Part shown: positions 56,396-64,000 of the stretch, piece by piece
Numbering within the stretch: the stretch's first letter is position 1
Layout of the letters: each line of letters begins with the position of its first letter
Made by a program: the position numbers and the translations under genes
Notes under the pieces: generated by a model
Told to the model about the DNA's origin: nothing
Seen by the model: only the letters and a program-made list of their open reading frames with translations
Databases searched by the model: none
Assembly: GCA_030418545.1 (NCBI GenBank)
Contig: QAIB01000003.1
Coordinates: forward strand, 1-64,000
DNA from: Xenophilus aerolatus
Lineage (GTDB): Bacteria > Pseudomonadota > Gammaproteobacteria > Burkholderiales > Burkholderiaceae_C
DNA length: 64,000 nt
Reading direction: 5' to 3'

Positions 56396-56955
56396 GGCAC
56401 CGGCTGCACGGTGAACGGCCGCAGGCCGTCGGTGGCTATGCGCAGGCTGCGGGCCGGCGGCCCCTCGGTGCTCAGCAGCACCTGCTGCGCGGCGATGATC
56501 GGCTCGGGCCCGAGTTGCAGCACGGGGAGGGCCCGGCCGTTGCCGTCGAGTGCCAGTGCCGCGAAGCCCGGCTGCTGCCATTGCGTGGGGAGCGTCTGCG
56601 GCGGCAGGCCGTCGAAGGCGAAGCCGTCTGCCGTCAGGCGCCAGCGCACGGCCACGCCGCTGGCGCGCGACTGGGCGCGTGCCGCCTCGAACAGGGCGGC
56701 GAGCCGCTCGGCTTCCCGGTCGAGCGCGGACTGGCTGGTGTCGCGGATGGCGAAGCTCACGCCGGCGGTGGCGAAGGCGATGATCGCGATGACCACCAGC
56801 AGCTCGATCAGCGTGAAGCCGAGACGCCGCTTCGCGAAGGAAAAATGGCTGCAGCGCCCGTCCCGCTTGCGCGAGGCGCTATGGATTTCGTAGCAATGCG
56901 GATGCGAGGCGTTGGATGCGCCGGGCCTGCTACTGCCAGGTGCCGATGTCGGCAT
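56392..56955 (-). CDS. Type II secretion minor pseudopilin GspH with repeat-containing leader
   Basis: A 187-residue prepilin. The peptidase site is KRRLG before FTLIELLVVIAIIAFATAGV, at residue 46, so the leader is unusually long. The only standard start in frame is ATG 56955, inside the gspG 3' end (26-bp overlap), with GAGG 6 bases before it. Residues 21-37 are encoded by a copy of the dispersed GCTAT/ATAGC repeat. The globular domain ends RIATDGLRPFTVQPVP. Confidence 0.88.
   Translation of the reverse strand: MPTSAPGSSRPGASNASHPHCYEIHSASRKRDGRCSHFSFAKRRLGFTLIELLVVIAIIAFATAGVSFAIRDTSQSALDREAERLAALFEAARAQSRASGVAVRWRLTADGFAFDGLPPQTLPTQWQQPGFAALALDGNGRALPVLQLGPEPIIAAQQVLLSTEGPPARSLRIATDGLRPFTVQPVP
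56847..56894 (-). repeat. Dispersed GCTAT/ATAGC repeat, copy 8, inside gspH
   Basis: On the minus strand: gctacgaaatccatagc (56894-56878), then gcctcgcgcaagcgggacgg-gcgctgcagcc. It lies in the leader-coding part of gspH and is read through in frame. Confidence 0.75.
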
Positions 56956-57370
56956 TCTTGCCCTCGCCGCCGGCCTGGCCGTCGGCGCCCAGCGACAGCA
57001 CGTCGATCTCGCCCTTGATGCCGGGGTTCATGTACTGGTACGGGCGGCCCCAGGGATCGTTGGGCAGCTTGTCGATGTAGGGCTTCCAGTTCGGGGCCGC
57101 GGGGCCGACCGTCGGCCGCTGCACCAGCGCCTGCAGGCCCTGCTCGGCCGTGGGGTAGCGCTGGTTGTCGAGCCGGTACATCTTCAGCGCGTTCATCAGG
57201 TTGTTGACGTCGGTGCGCGCGGCGGTGGTGCGCGCGTCGTCGGCACGGTCGATCACGTTCGGCACGATCAGCGCGGCCAGCACACCGATGATGACCAGCA
57301 CCACCATCAGCTCGATGAGCGTGAAGCCGCGTTGCAGGACGGGGCGCAGGGAACGGGGGAAGAAGGGCAT
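56930..57370 (-). CDS. Type II secretion major pseudopilin GspG
   Basis: A 146-residue major pseudopilin. Leader MPFFPRSLRPVLQRG is cut before FTLIELMVVLVIIGVLAALI. Conserved GspG features follow: ALKMYRLDNQRYPTAEQGLQ, PYIDKLPNDPWGRPYQYMNP, and the C-terminal calcium-binding loop DVLSLGADGQAGGEGKNADI. It is the first gene of the operon and is divergent from gspC across 55 bp. Confidence 0.96.
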   Translation of the reverse strand: MPFFPRSLRPVLQRGFTLIELMVVLVIIGVLAALIVPNVIDRADDARTTAARTDVNNLMNALKMYRLDNQRYPTAEQGLQALVQRPTVGPAAPNWKPYIDKLPNDPWGRPYQYMNPGIKGEIDVLSLGADGQAGGEGKNADIGTWQ

Positions 57371-57425
57371 CGGCGACTCGAAAAGGCCATCAACACGGGG
57401 GTGCGCCGCATGATAATCCGCGCCC

Positions 57426-57923
57426 ATGACGCTTCCGTATGCCCCCGCCCGCTGGCCATCGGTCACGGCCACCGTCGTGCTGTGGGCGGCCGCGGCTGCG
57501 AGCATCGTGTTCTGGGGACTGCGGCTGGCTGCGCCGGCCGATGGCGTGCGGCCGCCCGCGGTGTCGACCGTGGCGGCATTGAACGTCGATTCGGCCGCGG
57601 TGGCGCGGGCGCTCGGCGCGCAGCCGGTGGTCGAGCGCGTGGTGGCGGCACCCGACGCCGCCAGCCGCTTCGTGCTGCTGGGTGTCGTGGCCGACGACAC
57701 GGGTCGCGGCGCAGCGTTGATCGCGGTGGACGGCAAGCCGGCGCGGCCGTATCGCGTGGGCGCGACCCTGGCCGAGGGCTATGTGCTGCAGTCGCTCGAT
57801 GCACGGGCCGTGAACATCGGCGGTGCGCGCGGCGGGTCGGCTGTGTTCTCGCTCAAGCTGCCCGTGCAGCCGCTGGCCGTCAACGGCCCGGTGCGGCCGC
57901 CGCCGGTGATGCCGCGCGACTGA
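57426..57923 (+). CDS. Type II secretion protein GspC
   Basis: A 165-residue inner-membrane protein with one helix (VTATVVLWAAAAASIVFWGL) and a periplasmic HR domain (SRFVLLGVVADDTGRGAALI, GATLAEGYVLQSLDARAVNI) that contacts the secretin. No C-terminal PDZ or coiled coil, as is usual for short GspC proteins. It is divergent from gspG, the common Burkholderiales arrangement, and convergent with ilvA. Confidence 0.9.
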   Translation: MTLPYAPARWPSVTATVVLWAAAAASIVFWGLRLAAPADGVRPPAVSTVAALNVDSAAVARALGAQPVVERVVAAPDAASRFVLLGVVADDTGRGAALIAVDGKPARPYRVGATLAEGYVLQSLDARAVNIGGARGGSAVFSLKLPVQPLAVNGPVRPPPVMPRD

Positions 57924-57942
57924 ACCCTTTCTTGCCTTCCGC

Positions 57943-59499
57943 TCAGTTCTGAAGGAACAGGCGGTAGGCAGGGTTCGCCGTTTCCTCGATGTAGGGGTAG
58001 CCCAGCGTGTCGAGGAACTCGGCGAAGGCCGCGTTGTCGGCGTCCGGGACCTGCAGGCCCACCAGGATGCGACCGTAGTCCGCGCCCTGGTTGCGGTAGT
58101 GGAAGAGACTGATGTTCCAGTTGGGCCGCATCAGGCTCAGGAACTTGAGCAGCGCGCCTGGCCGCTCCGGAAAGACGACGCGCAGCAGCCGCTCGTCGTG
58201 TGCCAGGCTCGAGCGCCCGCCGACCATGTAGCGCACGTGCTCCTTGGCCAGCTCGTCGTGGGTGAGGTCCAGCGCGCCGAAGCCGTGTGCGCGGAAGGTC
58301 TCGGCGATGGTGGTCGACTCGCCACGGCGCGCGGTGGTGAGGCCCACGAACACATGCGCCTCGCTCGCATCGCTGATGCGGTAGTTGAACTCGGTGACGT
58401 TGCGCGTCGCGCCAGGCAGTTGTCCCACCAGTTCGCAGAAGCGGCGGAAGCTGCCGCGCTCCTCGGGAATGGTGACGGCGAACAGGGCCTCTCGCTCCTC
58501 CCCGACCTCGGCGCGCTCGGCGACGAAGCGCAGGCGGTCGAAGTTCATGTTGGCACCGCACAGGATGGCGGCGTAGGTCTCGCCCTGCGTGCCGTGCGTC
58601 TCGACGTACTGCTTGATGGCGGCCACGGCCAGCGCGCCCGCGGGCTCGACGATGCTGCGCGTGTCGATGAAGACGTCCTTGATGCCGGCGCACACGGCGT
58701 CGGTGTCGACCGTGATGAACTCGTCGACCAGTGCGCGCGAGATGCGGAAGGTCTCCTCGCCCACCAGCTTGACGGCCGTGCCGTCGGAGAACAGGCCGAC
58801 GTCGGGCAGCGTGACCCGCTGCTGCGCGGCGACGGACTGCGCCATCGCGTCGGAGTCGTTCATCTGCACGCCGATCACGCGGACCTCGGGCCGCACGGCC
58901 TTGATGTAGTTGGCCACGCCCGAGATCAGGCCACCACCGCCGATGGCGACGAACACCGCGTCGAGCCGGCCCTGGTGCTGGCGCAGGATCTCCATCGCGA
59001 TCGTGCCCTGGCCGGCGATGACCTCAGGGTCGTCGAAGGGGTGGACGAAGGTCAGGCCCTCGCGCTTCTGCAACTCGGTGGCGAAGAGGTAGGCATCGGA
59101 ATAGCTGTCGCCGTGCAGTTGCACTTCGCCGCCCAGGGCGCGCACTGCGTCGATCTTCAGCTGCGGCGTGGTGATGGGCATGACGATCACCGCGCGGGTT
59201 CCCAGCTTGCGCGCCCCGAGCGCGACGCCCTGCGCATGGTTGCCAGCCGACGCGCAGATCACGCCGCGTGCCAGCTGCTCGGCCGACAGGTGCGCCATCT
59301 TGTTGTAGGCGCCGCGCAGCTTGAAGCTGAAGACCGGCTGCTGGTCCTCGCGCTTGAGCAGCACGGTGTTGCCGATGCGTGCGCTCAGCGCTTTTGCGGG
59401 CTCCAGCGCGGACTCGACCGCGACGTCGTACACGCGCGCATTGAGGATCTTTGTGAGGTAGTCGGCTGGTTGCAACACCGGGCCGGGGCTCTGAGGCAT
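57943..59499 (-). CDS. Threonine ammonia-lyase, biosynthetic
   Basis: A 518-residue PLP enzyme that converts threonine to 2-oxobutanoate, the first step of isoleucine synthesis. The PLP lysine is in FSFKLRGAYNKM (about 59), the phosphate loop GGGGLISGV near 192, and two C-terminal ACT-like regulatory domains (from about 330) bind isoleucine and valine. Length is normal for the allosteric form. No attenuator leader was seen. It is divergent from the integrase gene. Confidence 0.96.
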   Translation of the reverse strand: MPQSPGPVLQPADYLTKILNARVYDVAVESALEPAKALSARIGNTVLLKREDQQPVFSFKLRGAYNKMAHLSAEQLARGVICASAGNHAQGVALGARKLGTRAVIVMPITTPQLKIDAVRALGGEVQLHGDSYSDAYLFATELQKREGLTFVHPFDDPEVIAGQGTIAMEILRQHQGRLDAVFVAIGGGGLISGVANYIKAVRPEVRVIGVQMNDSDAMAQSVAAQQRVTLPDVGLFSDGTAVKLVGEETFRISRALVDEFITVDTDAVCAGIKDVFIDTRSIVEPAGALAVAAIKQYVETHGTQGETYAAILCGANMNFDRLRFVAERAEVGEEREALFAVTIPEERGSFRRFCELVGQLPGATRNVTEFNYRISDASEAHVFVGLTTARRGESTTIAETFRAHGFGALDLTHDELAKEHVRYMVGGRSSLAHDERLLRVVFPERPGALLKFLSLMRPNWNISLFHYRNQGADYGRILVGLQVPDADNAAFAEFLDTLGYPYIEETANPAYRLFLQN

Positions 59500-59572
59500 G
59501 GGGTGAGAAACTAGGGGCAGAAAAAAGAAATGATAAGCGGCACCCTTCTTGCTGCTTCAGAGGGAGATGGAC

Positions 59573-60700
59573 ATGTTTGTTAACCCGGCACTGATTTCAG
59601 TGGTCGCGGCGAACGATTCGGGTTTTTCAGAGCGAACACCATCCGGGGACCCCGTGCCCCCAGATCAGTTGACATTGCTTGTCAGCGACGTTGACGTTTC
59701 TGTCAAAAACCTCTCAGTCCATTTGCTCCGAGCGGAGCGCGCGCGCGTGCAGCGCGGCGAAATCGCTTGGGGCAGTTGGCAGGTGATGAACAACCGGCTC
59801 GATGCGCACATCCTTCCGTTGCTGGGCGACGTGCCGATCACCCTCATCGATGCCCGGCGAGCGCAGGAACTGGTCGACCGGCTCGGTGCCGAAGGCTTTT
59901 CGAGCACCACCATCGCGCAGTACCTTGTCCTGCTGCGCAAGCTCCTCGCGCATGCCGTGCTGATGGGCCTCCTCAAGGAGGTGCCGGCACTTCCGCGCGT
60001 GAAGGTGCGTAGCCAGCCAAGGGGCGCTTTCGGCGTCGACGAGTACCGTCGCATGGTGGCGGTCGCACGCTCGCTGCGCGGACAGCCGCATCCGGTGCTT
60101 GCCGGCCTCGGCAAGGGAGACCGGTTCTGGATCGCACGCGAGTTGCTCTACATGCCGGACGAACTGCCCTGGCTGATTCGCTGGATGGTCAACACCTTTG
60201 TGCGACCCAGCGACATCAAGGAGGTCAAGCACGGTCACATCGACGTGGTTCGTGGCCGCCACCTCTATCTGCGCATGCGCCTGCCCGAGACGAAGCGCCA
60301 CAGTCAACCGATGGTCAGCCTGCGGGCCGCCGTTCATGTCTACGAGGCGCTGGCAACGCATCAACGCCAGCAGGGTTTCGGTGGGCCCAACGACTACCTT
60401 TTCTTGCCGCATGTCAAAGACCGAGGACAGGCGCTCGCGATCCTGAATTTCTTCTTCAAGTGGGTGCTCGAGACCGCTGATCTGTCGGTCGGGCCCCTGG
60501 GACAGAAGCGCACGCTGTACTGCCTGCGTCACACGGCGATCACGTTCCGCCTGCTGTACGGCCAAGGCATCGACATGTTGACGCTTGCACGCAATGCGCG
60601 CACCAGCGTCAACATGATCGAGCGGTTCTACGCCTCTACCCTGAGCGGTGAGATGAATGTTGGTTTGCTTCAGAGCCGCAGAGGCCGCAAGGAGCCTTGA
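59573..60700 (+). CDS. Tyrosine recombinase/integrase, orphan
   Basis: A 375-residue tyrosine recombinase. The SAM-like core-binding domain (about 50-150) precedes the catalytic domain with Arg in TFVRPSDIKEV, Arg and His of the C-terminal box in CLRHTAITFRL, and the nucleophilic Tyr in MIERFYAST. AGGGAG lies 6 bases before ATG 59573; ATG 59567 is also in frame. Base composition is slightly less GC-rich than its neighbours. No excisionase, phage gene, tRNA or direct repeat was found nearby, so it may be a remnant or a stand-alone resident enzyme. Confidence 0.85.
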   Translation: MFVNPALISVVAANDSGFSERTPSGDPVPPDQLTLLVSDVDVSVKNLSVHLLRAERARVQRGEIAWGSWQVMNNRLDAHILPLLGDVPITLIDARRAQELVDRLGAEGFSSTTIAQYLVLLRKLLAHAVLMGLLKEVPALPRVKVRSQPRGAFGVDEYRRMVAVARSLRGQPHPVLAGLGKGDRFWIARELLYMPDELPWLIRWMVNTFVRPSDIKEVKHGHIDVVRGRHLYLRMRLPETKRHSQPMVSLRAAVHVYEALATHQRQQGFGGPNDYLFLPHVKDRGQALAILNFFFKWVLETADLSVGPLGQKRTLYCLRHTAITFRLLYGQGIDMLTLARNARTSVNMIERFYASTLSGEMNVGLLQSRRGRKEP

Positions 60701-60703
60701 GCG

Positions 60704-60737
60704 AAAAAAGCCATCCAACGGTTGTCGCTGGATGGCT
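60704..60737 (-). terminator. Rho-independent terminator of the first porin
   Basis: On the minus strand, a 9-bp stem (agccatcca/tggatggct, 60709-60717 and 60729-60737) with an 11-nt loop is followed by a T-run (A at 60704-60709 on plus). It lies 40 bp after the porin stop. Confidence 0.85.
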
Positions 60738-60776
60738 TCCATGGCTTTACGCTGAACTGGCCGAAGCCAGTTCCGA

Positions 60777-62318
60777 TCAGAACGAGTGACGGATACCGAA
60801 GTCGTAGCCGGTCGCGCTGCGCGCGGCCCAGCCATTGCTCGAAGCGGTGCCGCTGGCCAGATAGGTCGCGCTGCCGCCCGCTGTCGCACCCATCACGCCG
60901 CCACCGTTGTAGCCGTTCTTGATGCTGGTGCGCGAGTACGTGGTGTAGAGGGCCGTGCGCTTGGACAGGTTGTGCACGTAGCCCAGCGCGAACTTGTTGG
61001 CCGAAGCGTCGGAGCTCGGTGCAAACGGGTTCAGAGCGCCGGAGTTGAAGGAGTTGGGCAGTACGTACGACACGGCAGTGCCCGGCGCGCCGCTGTTGAG
61101 CTTCACACGCGAGAAGGCTGCACGGATCAGGCCCGCACCGACCGGGACCGTGGCTCCGACCAGCCAGCCGTTGTACTTGTCGGTCTGCGAGCCGAAGGTG
61201 CCCGAGCCGGAGGACGCGCTGGTCGTCCCGAAGCCCGGCACCGTCTGGCTGATTTGACTGCTCATCGACGACGAGTATTGCCACTTGTCCTTGACCCGAG
61301 ACAACTCACCGAACAGCTTCACAGGACCGAAATCGTACGAAGCGCCGAGGTTGAACGAATTGATCTTGCGATCCGCCGTCACAGCGCTGTCCGCCGAGGT
61401 CAGCTGTGTGCCGCCGCCAAATAGCGAGGCCAGCTGGAACGTGCTCGTGCCGGTGTCGATGTCAGCCGTCGTGCTTTGGCCGTAGGCCAGAGCCACATCC
61501 AACGGGCCGTTCGCGTAGCCGAAGCGACCGCCAACGTACCGGCCCTTGGTCGAGGGCGAGGTGTACTGCTGGGTGTTGGCCGCCACGTAGCCAGAGCTGT
61601 TCTTCACGTTCTCGTGCAGCGCATACTGCACCTGGCCGTAGAAGCCGCCGAGGTTCGGGGGCAGGAAGTAGCCGATGCTGTTGCTGGTACGGATGTAGTT
61701 GTCCGAGCCGCCCAGGCCGATGGTGCCAGGGTTGGGGACAGCGCCGACCGCGGCGCTTGAGGCCGCGGTAGCGAGATTGCCATTGATCACGGAGATCAGG
61801 TTGGTACCGACGCCATTGGTGCCGAAGGGGTCGAACACAGTGTCGTTCCAGAAAGTCGGCGTGTAATCGCGACCCAGGCGAACTTCGCCGAAGCCGCCCG
61901 ACAGGCTCACCGTGGAACGACGGTTGAAGTTGCTGATGCCCCTCGCGCCGTCATCGTTGCCGATGCTGGATTCCAGCCAGAAGCTGGCAGCCAGACCGCC
62001 GCCCAGGTCTTCCGTGCCACGGAAGCCGATGCGGCTGGAGTTGTAGCCGGAGTTGGCCAGGGCCGTCTGGCTTTTCTTGGCGCCGTAGACAGCGCCCGGC
62101 TTGGCTGCCAGGGCATCAGGATTCAGAGCGATGGCGCCGTTTTTGAAGGTGTAAAGCGGCGCGTTGTTGAAGTAGTCGCTCTTCGTGGTGTAGTGGCTCA
62201 CCGAAGCGTCGACGATACCGAACAGCGTCACCGACGATTGCGCCGAGGCAACACCGGCAACAGCCAGGGCAGCCAGAGCAGCTAGACCGGCCGCCGACGT
62301 GGCGGCCGCTCCATGCAT
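60777..62318 (-). CDS. Gram-negative porin with aberrant signal start
   Basis: A 513-residue trimeric general porin (Gram_porin family). The signal core LAALAALAVAGVASAQ precedes a mature start SSVTLFGIVDASVSHY; 16-strand motifs such as SRIGFRGTEDLGGGLAASFW and VRLGRDYTPTF follow, and it ends YDFGIRHSF with the terminal Phe. The first codons (MHGAAATSAAG) lack the usual MKK start of the second porin, yet the next 63 bases match that porin exactly. The ATG at 62318 has no ribosome site, and a terminator hairpin stands 16 bp upstream. Expression is uncertain. Confidence 0.85.
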   Translation of the reverse strand: MHGAAATSAAGLAALAALAVAGVASAQSSVTLFGIVDASVSHYTTKSDYFNNAPLYTFKNGAIALNPDALAAKPGAVYGAKKSQTALANSGYNSSRIGFRGTEDLGGGLAASFWLESSIGNDDGARGISNFNRRSTVSLSGGFGEVRLGRDYTPTFWNDTVFDPFGTNGVGTNLISVINGNLATAASSAAVGAVPNPGTIGLGGSDNYIRTSNSIGYFLPPNLGGFYGQVQYALHENVKNSSGYVAANTQQYTSPSTKGRYVGGRFGYANGPLDVALAYGQSTTADIDTGTSTFQLASLFGGGTQLTSADSAVTADRKINSFNLGASYDFGPVKLFGELSRVKDKWQYSSSMSSQISQTVPGFGTTSASSGSGTFGSQTDKYNGWLVGATVPVGAGLIRAAFSRVKLNSGAPGTAVSYVLPNSFNSGALNPFAPSSDASANKFALGYVHNLSKRTALYTTYSRTSIKNGYNGGGVMGATAGGSATYLASGTASSNGWAARSATGYDFGIRHSF

Positions 62319-62333
62319 CGGCAAATCGCCAAG

Positions 62334-62388
62334 AAAAAAGCCCCGAGTCTTGCGACTCGGGGCTAAATCCACCAATTGGGAGGGTGGA
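62334..62388 (-). promoter_or_regulatory. Leader hairpins and intrinsic terminator before the first porin
   Basis: Minus-strand reading: hairpin tccacc/ggtgga (62388-62368), then an 11-bp stem (62364-62354 with 62349-62339, loop ttgc) followed by six T residues (62339-62334). This is a canonical terminator located between the porin promoter and its ATG. It could be an attenuator or mark a rearrangement. Confidence 0.75.
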
Positions 62389-62427
62389 GGAGACAACCAG
62401 TGCGCAAGTGATTGCGCGTTGAAATAA

Positions 62428-62455
62428 AGTATAGCGAGGGTTTGTTGCGATGCAA
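62428..62455 (-). promoter_or_regulatory. Sigma70 promoter reading towards the first porin
   Basis: On the minus strand TTGCAT (62455-62450) and TATACT (62433-62428) with a 16-bp spacer, close to consensus. A GTTGC-GAT-GCAAC inverted repeat (62444-62456) overlaps the -35 box and may be an operator. Confidence 0.65.
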
Positions 62456-62548
62456 CACGCCCGATGCAATTCCCCCACACATCGTCAGCAAAGTGCGCGT
62501 CAACGTGAGATTTGGCCGCGCTTCTGCCTCTTGGAGTTTTTGAACAGC

Positions 62549-62998
62549 ATGGAATGCACAGTGAGTTGGACGGGGCAGAGCGGCGCGCGCTCTGCCATGG
62601 GATTCGTGGCTGAAACCGGAAGTGGGCACGTGCTGACGATGGATGGCGCTCCTGATGCGGCGCGCCCTGAGAACGGCGGTCAGAACCTGGCGGCGCGACC
62701 GATGGAAACCGTGCTGGCCGGCACCGGAGGCTGCACGGCCTACGACGTCGTGATGATTCTCAAGCGTGGACGGCACCAGGTCGAACGCTGCAGCGTCAAG
62801 CTCACCAGCGAGCGCGCTTCGAAGGACCCGAAGGTGTTCACGAAGATCCACATGCATTTCACGGTCGCCGGCAAGAACATCCCGGCCGCTGCGGTGGAGC
62901 GCGCGATCGCCCTGAGCCACGACACCTACTGCTCGGCCACGATCATGCTGGGCAAGACGGCCGAGATCACGACTAGCTTCGATCTGATCGATCTGTAA
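62549..62998 (+). CDS. OsmC family protein
   Basis: A 149-residue OsmC/Ohr-superfamily protein. AARPMETVLAGTGGCTAYDV contains the first conserved Cys (about 55), and HDTYCSATIMLGKTAEI the second (about 130); paired cysteines reduce organic peroxides in the family. The ATG at 62549 begins MECTVSWTG as in relatives, with GGAG 12 bases upstream. Divergent from the first porin and convergent with coq7. Confidence 0.9.
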   Translation: MECTVSWTGQSGARSAMGFVAETGSGHVLTMDGAPDAARPENGGQNLAARPMETVLAGTGGCTAYDVVMILKRGRHQVERCSVKLTSERASKDPKVFTKIHMHFTVAGKNIPAAAVERAIALSHDTYCSATIMLGKTAEITTSFDLIDL

Positions 62999-63005
62999 GG
63001 GGCGC

Positions 63006-63641
63006 TCAGACCCGGTGTGCAACCGTGGTCATCACACGTGCTGCCAGTCGCATGAGCCCCTTGACCGGGGGCGGCAGTTCGGCGGCACCGGCGGTCGTGG
63101 CCCATAGGGCGTGACGCGCCTCGTCATCCTTCATTTGCAGTACCACGGCGCGTGAAGCCGCATCGCCCGCCGGCAGGCGATCGAGGTGGCCGTCCAGATG
63201 CGCTTCGACCTGACGTTCGGTTTCGGCGACGAAACCGAGACTCCATCGGTCGCCGAGCCTGCCGGCCACCAGCCCCAGCGTGAAGGCGCCGGCGTACCAG
63301 AAGGGATTCAGTCTGGATGTGTGGGTGCCCAGGGCCTCGAGGCGCTGGCGCGTCCAGGCGAGGTGGTCGGTCTCTTCGTCGGCTGCTTCCAGCAACTTTT
63401 CACGCAAGACAGGGTCGCGCGTGGTCGCCGCCTGTGCCGTATAGAGGGCCTGGGCGCAAACTTCACCCACATGGTTCACGCGCATCAGAGCGCCGGCTTC
63501 CCGCTGTTCAGCGGCACTGAGCGGCGGGCTCGGCGCCGCGACGGCGGGCAGAGGCTGGGTACGCGCCGCGTGCGGCGTGGCGAAAAGTGTGCGAAGTGCC
63601 GCGTCTGCGGCTCCGAGAAGGGAATCCAGGGCGAGGGGCAT
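63006..63641 (-). CDS. 2-polyprenyl-3-methyl-6-methoxy-1,4-benzoquinone monooxygenase Coq7
   Basis: A 211-residue di-iron hydroxylase of ubiquinone synthesis. Iron-ligand motifs: [15 protein letters not shown] (about 53-67), DEETDHLAW (about 90), [15 protein letters not shown] and [12 protein letters not shown] (about 180). Membrane-associated by its hydrophobic surface helices. Length is typical of the betaproteobacterial form. Convergent with the OsmC gene, 8 bp apart, and divergent from the second porin. Confidence 0.95.
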   Translation of the reverse strand: MPLALDSLLGAADAALRTLFATPHAARTQPLPAVAAPSPPLSAAEQREAGALMRVNHVGEVCAQALYTAQAATTRDPVLREKLLEAADEETDHLAWTRQRLEALGTHTSRLNPFWYAGAFTLGLVAGRLGDRWSLGFVAETERQVEAHLDGHLDRLPAGDAASRAVVLQMKDDEARHALWATTAGAAELPPPVKGLMRLAARVMTTVAHRV

Positions 63642-63724
63642 ATGCCGTATTGTGAAAGCACGCGCGATTGCGCCGGCCGCGTGGTGTCATTCCGCGATGC
63701 GGCATGGAGTGGGCCGCAGCGCCT

Positions 63725-63740
63725 GTTGCACTACTGCAAC
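63725..63740. promoter_or_regulatory. Inverted repeat GTTGCA-CTAC-TGCAAC upstream of the second porin
   Basis: Perfect 6-bp arms (63725-63730, 63735-63740) with a 4-nt loop, within the 279-bp gap before the second porin. The similar GTTGC/GCAAC palindrome overlaps the promoter of the first porin, hinting at a shared regulator (inference). No other gene is seen in the gap. Confidence 0.35.
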
Positions 63741-63920
63741 GAAACGGCCCGGCCCCTGTTGGTTTGGGCCAATTTGTTTTGCCCTGAGGCGGCGCCTCTG
63801 GTGCAATAGCAACAACTTCCCAAAAGGAGGTTGGCCCGGGGCCCGGTGGGAGCACGAACGTGCCAGCACGGTGATCCCTTCGCACCGGCGCCCTATGTCT
63901 TAACCTTGGAGAAACTTGCA

Positions 63921-64000
63921 ATGAAAAAATCCCTCGTTGCTCTGGCTGCCCTGGCTGTTGCCGGTGTTGCCTCGGCGCAATCGTCGGTGACGCTGTTCGG
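63921..64000 (+). CDS. Second Gram-negative porin, 5' end only
   Basis: Only the first 26 codons lie in the window: MKKSLVALAALAVAGVASAQ, a perfect Sec signal, then SSVTLF. GGAG lies 8 bases before the ATG (ttggagaaacttgc). From 63938 to the window edge the 63 bases match the first porin exactly in the opposite orientation. The gene continues past the window. Confidence 0.9.
   Translation, partial: MKKSLVALAALAVAGVASAQSSVTLF

Noticed and set aside
59500..60776. Prophage or genomic island around the integrase
   Set aside because: No att-like direct repeats, tRNA end or phage genes; flanking genes are core metabolism.

Overview
The window looks like the chromosome of a high-GC betaproteobacterium, most likely a Comamonadaceae member close to Variovorax or Acidovorax. 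This rests on the strong GC codon bias, Bug-type solute receptors, paired cyanophycin synthetase genes, a gsp operon with a divergent gspC, Gram-negative porins whose mature start reads QSSVTLFG, and dispersed palindromic repeats. The placement is an inference from gene content. No rRNA, tRNA or CRISPR array was seen, and coding density is high.

Layout. 1-3.1 kb: a LysR regulator, a DUF2917 protein, and a BLUF photoreceptor divergent from a Crp/Fnr regulator. 3.1-9.5 kb: a DUF6279 lipoprotein, glmU, an arylamine N-acetyltransferase, an Lrp regulator and glmS; glmU and glmS make the UDP-GlcNAc precursor. 9.7-11.3 kb: small proteins of unknown role, including two tandem secreted paralogues. 11.5-19.2 kb: a cyanophycin cluster, with cphA and a degenerate cphA' on one strand and a divergent ABC exporter/DUF1854 pair. 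19.2-23.1 kb: a DUF2177 protein, queC, an SbmA-like ABC transporter, a tiny lipoprotein and a DUF1810 protein.

23.1-36.2 kb holds the most interesting unit. Eleven tightly packed genes on the minus strand encode an ICL/PEP-mutase lyase, a LeuC/LeuD-type hydratase, a PrpF isomerase, an MmgE/PrpD protein, an acyl-CoA ligase, a Sua5/YciO-like protein and four Bug receptors, with a divergent GntR/UTRA regulator. The set resembles the methylcitrate cycle without its synthase, and probably degrades an imported di- or tricarboxylic acid.

36.2-45.7 kb: a Tat-exported phospholipase C, a small lipoprotein, an AraC regulator with an SDR, a 5'-nucleotidase, an enoyl-CoA hydratase and an aldo/keto reductase with a LysR regulator. 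45.7-57.9 kb: a type II secretion operon gspG-H-I-J-K-L-M-N-D-E-(unknown)-F with divergent gspC. 57.9-64.0 kb: ilvA, an orphan tyrosine recombinase, a porin, an OsmC protein, coq7 and the start of a second porin.

Two repeat families are woven into coding sequence. A roughly 50-bp element with a GCTAT/ATAGC palindrome occurs about eight times and encodes the hydrophobic core of one Bug signal peptide and part of the GspH leader. A 97-bp unit occurs twice in tandem and in frame at the start of gspJ. The two porins share 63 identical bases in opposite orientation, and the first has an unusual 5' end preceded by an intrinsic-terminator hairpin.
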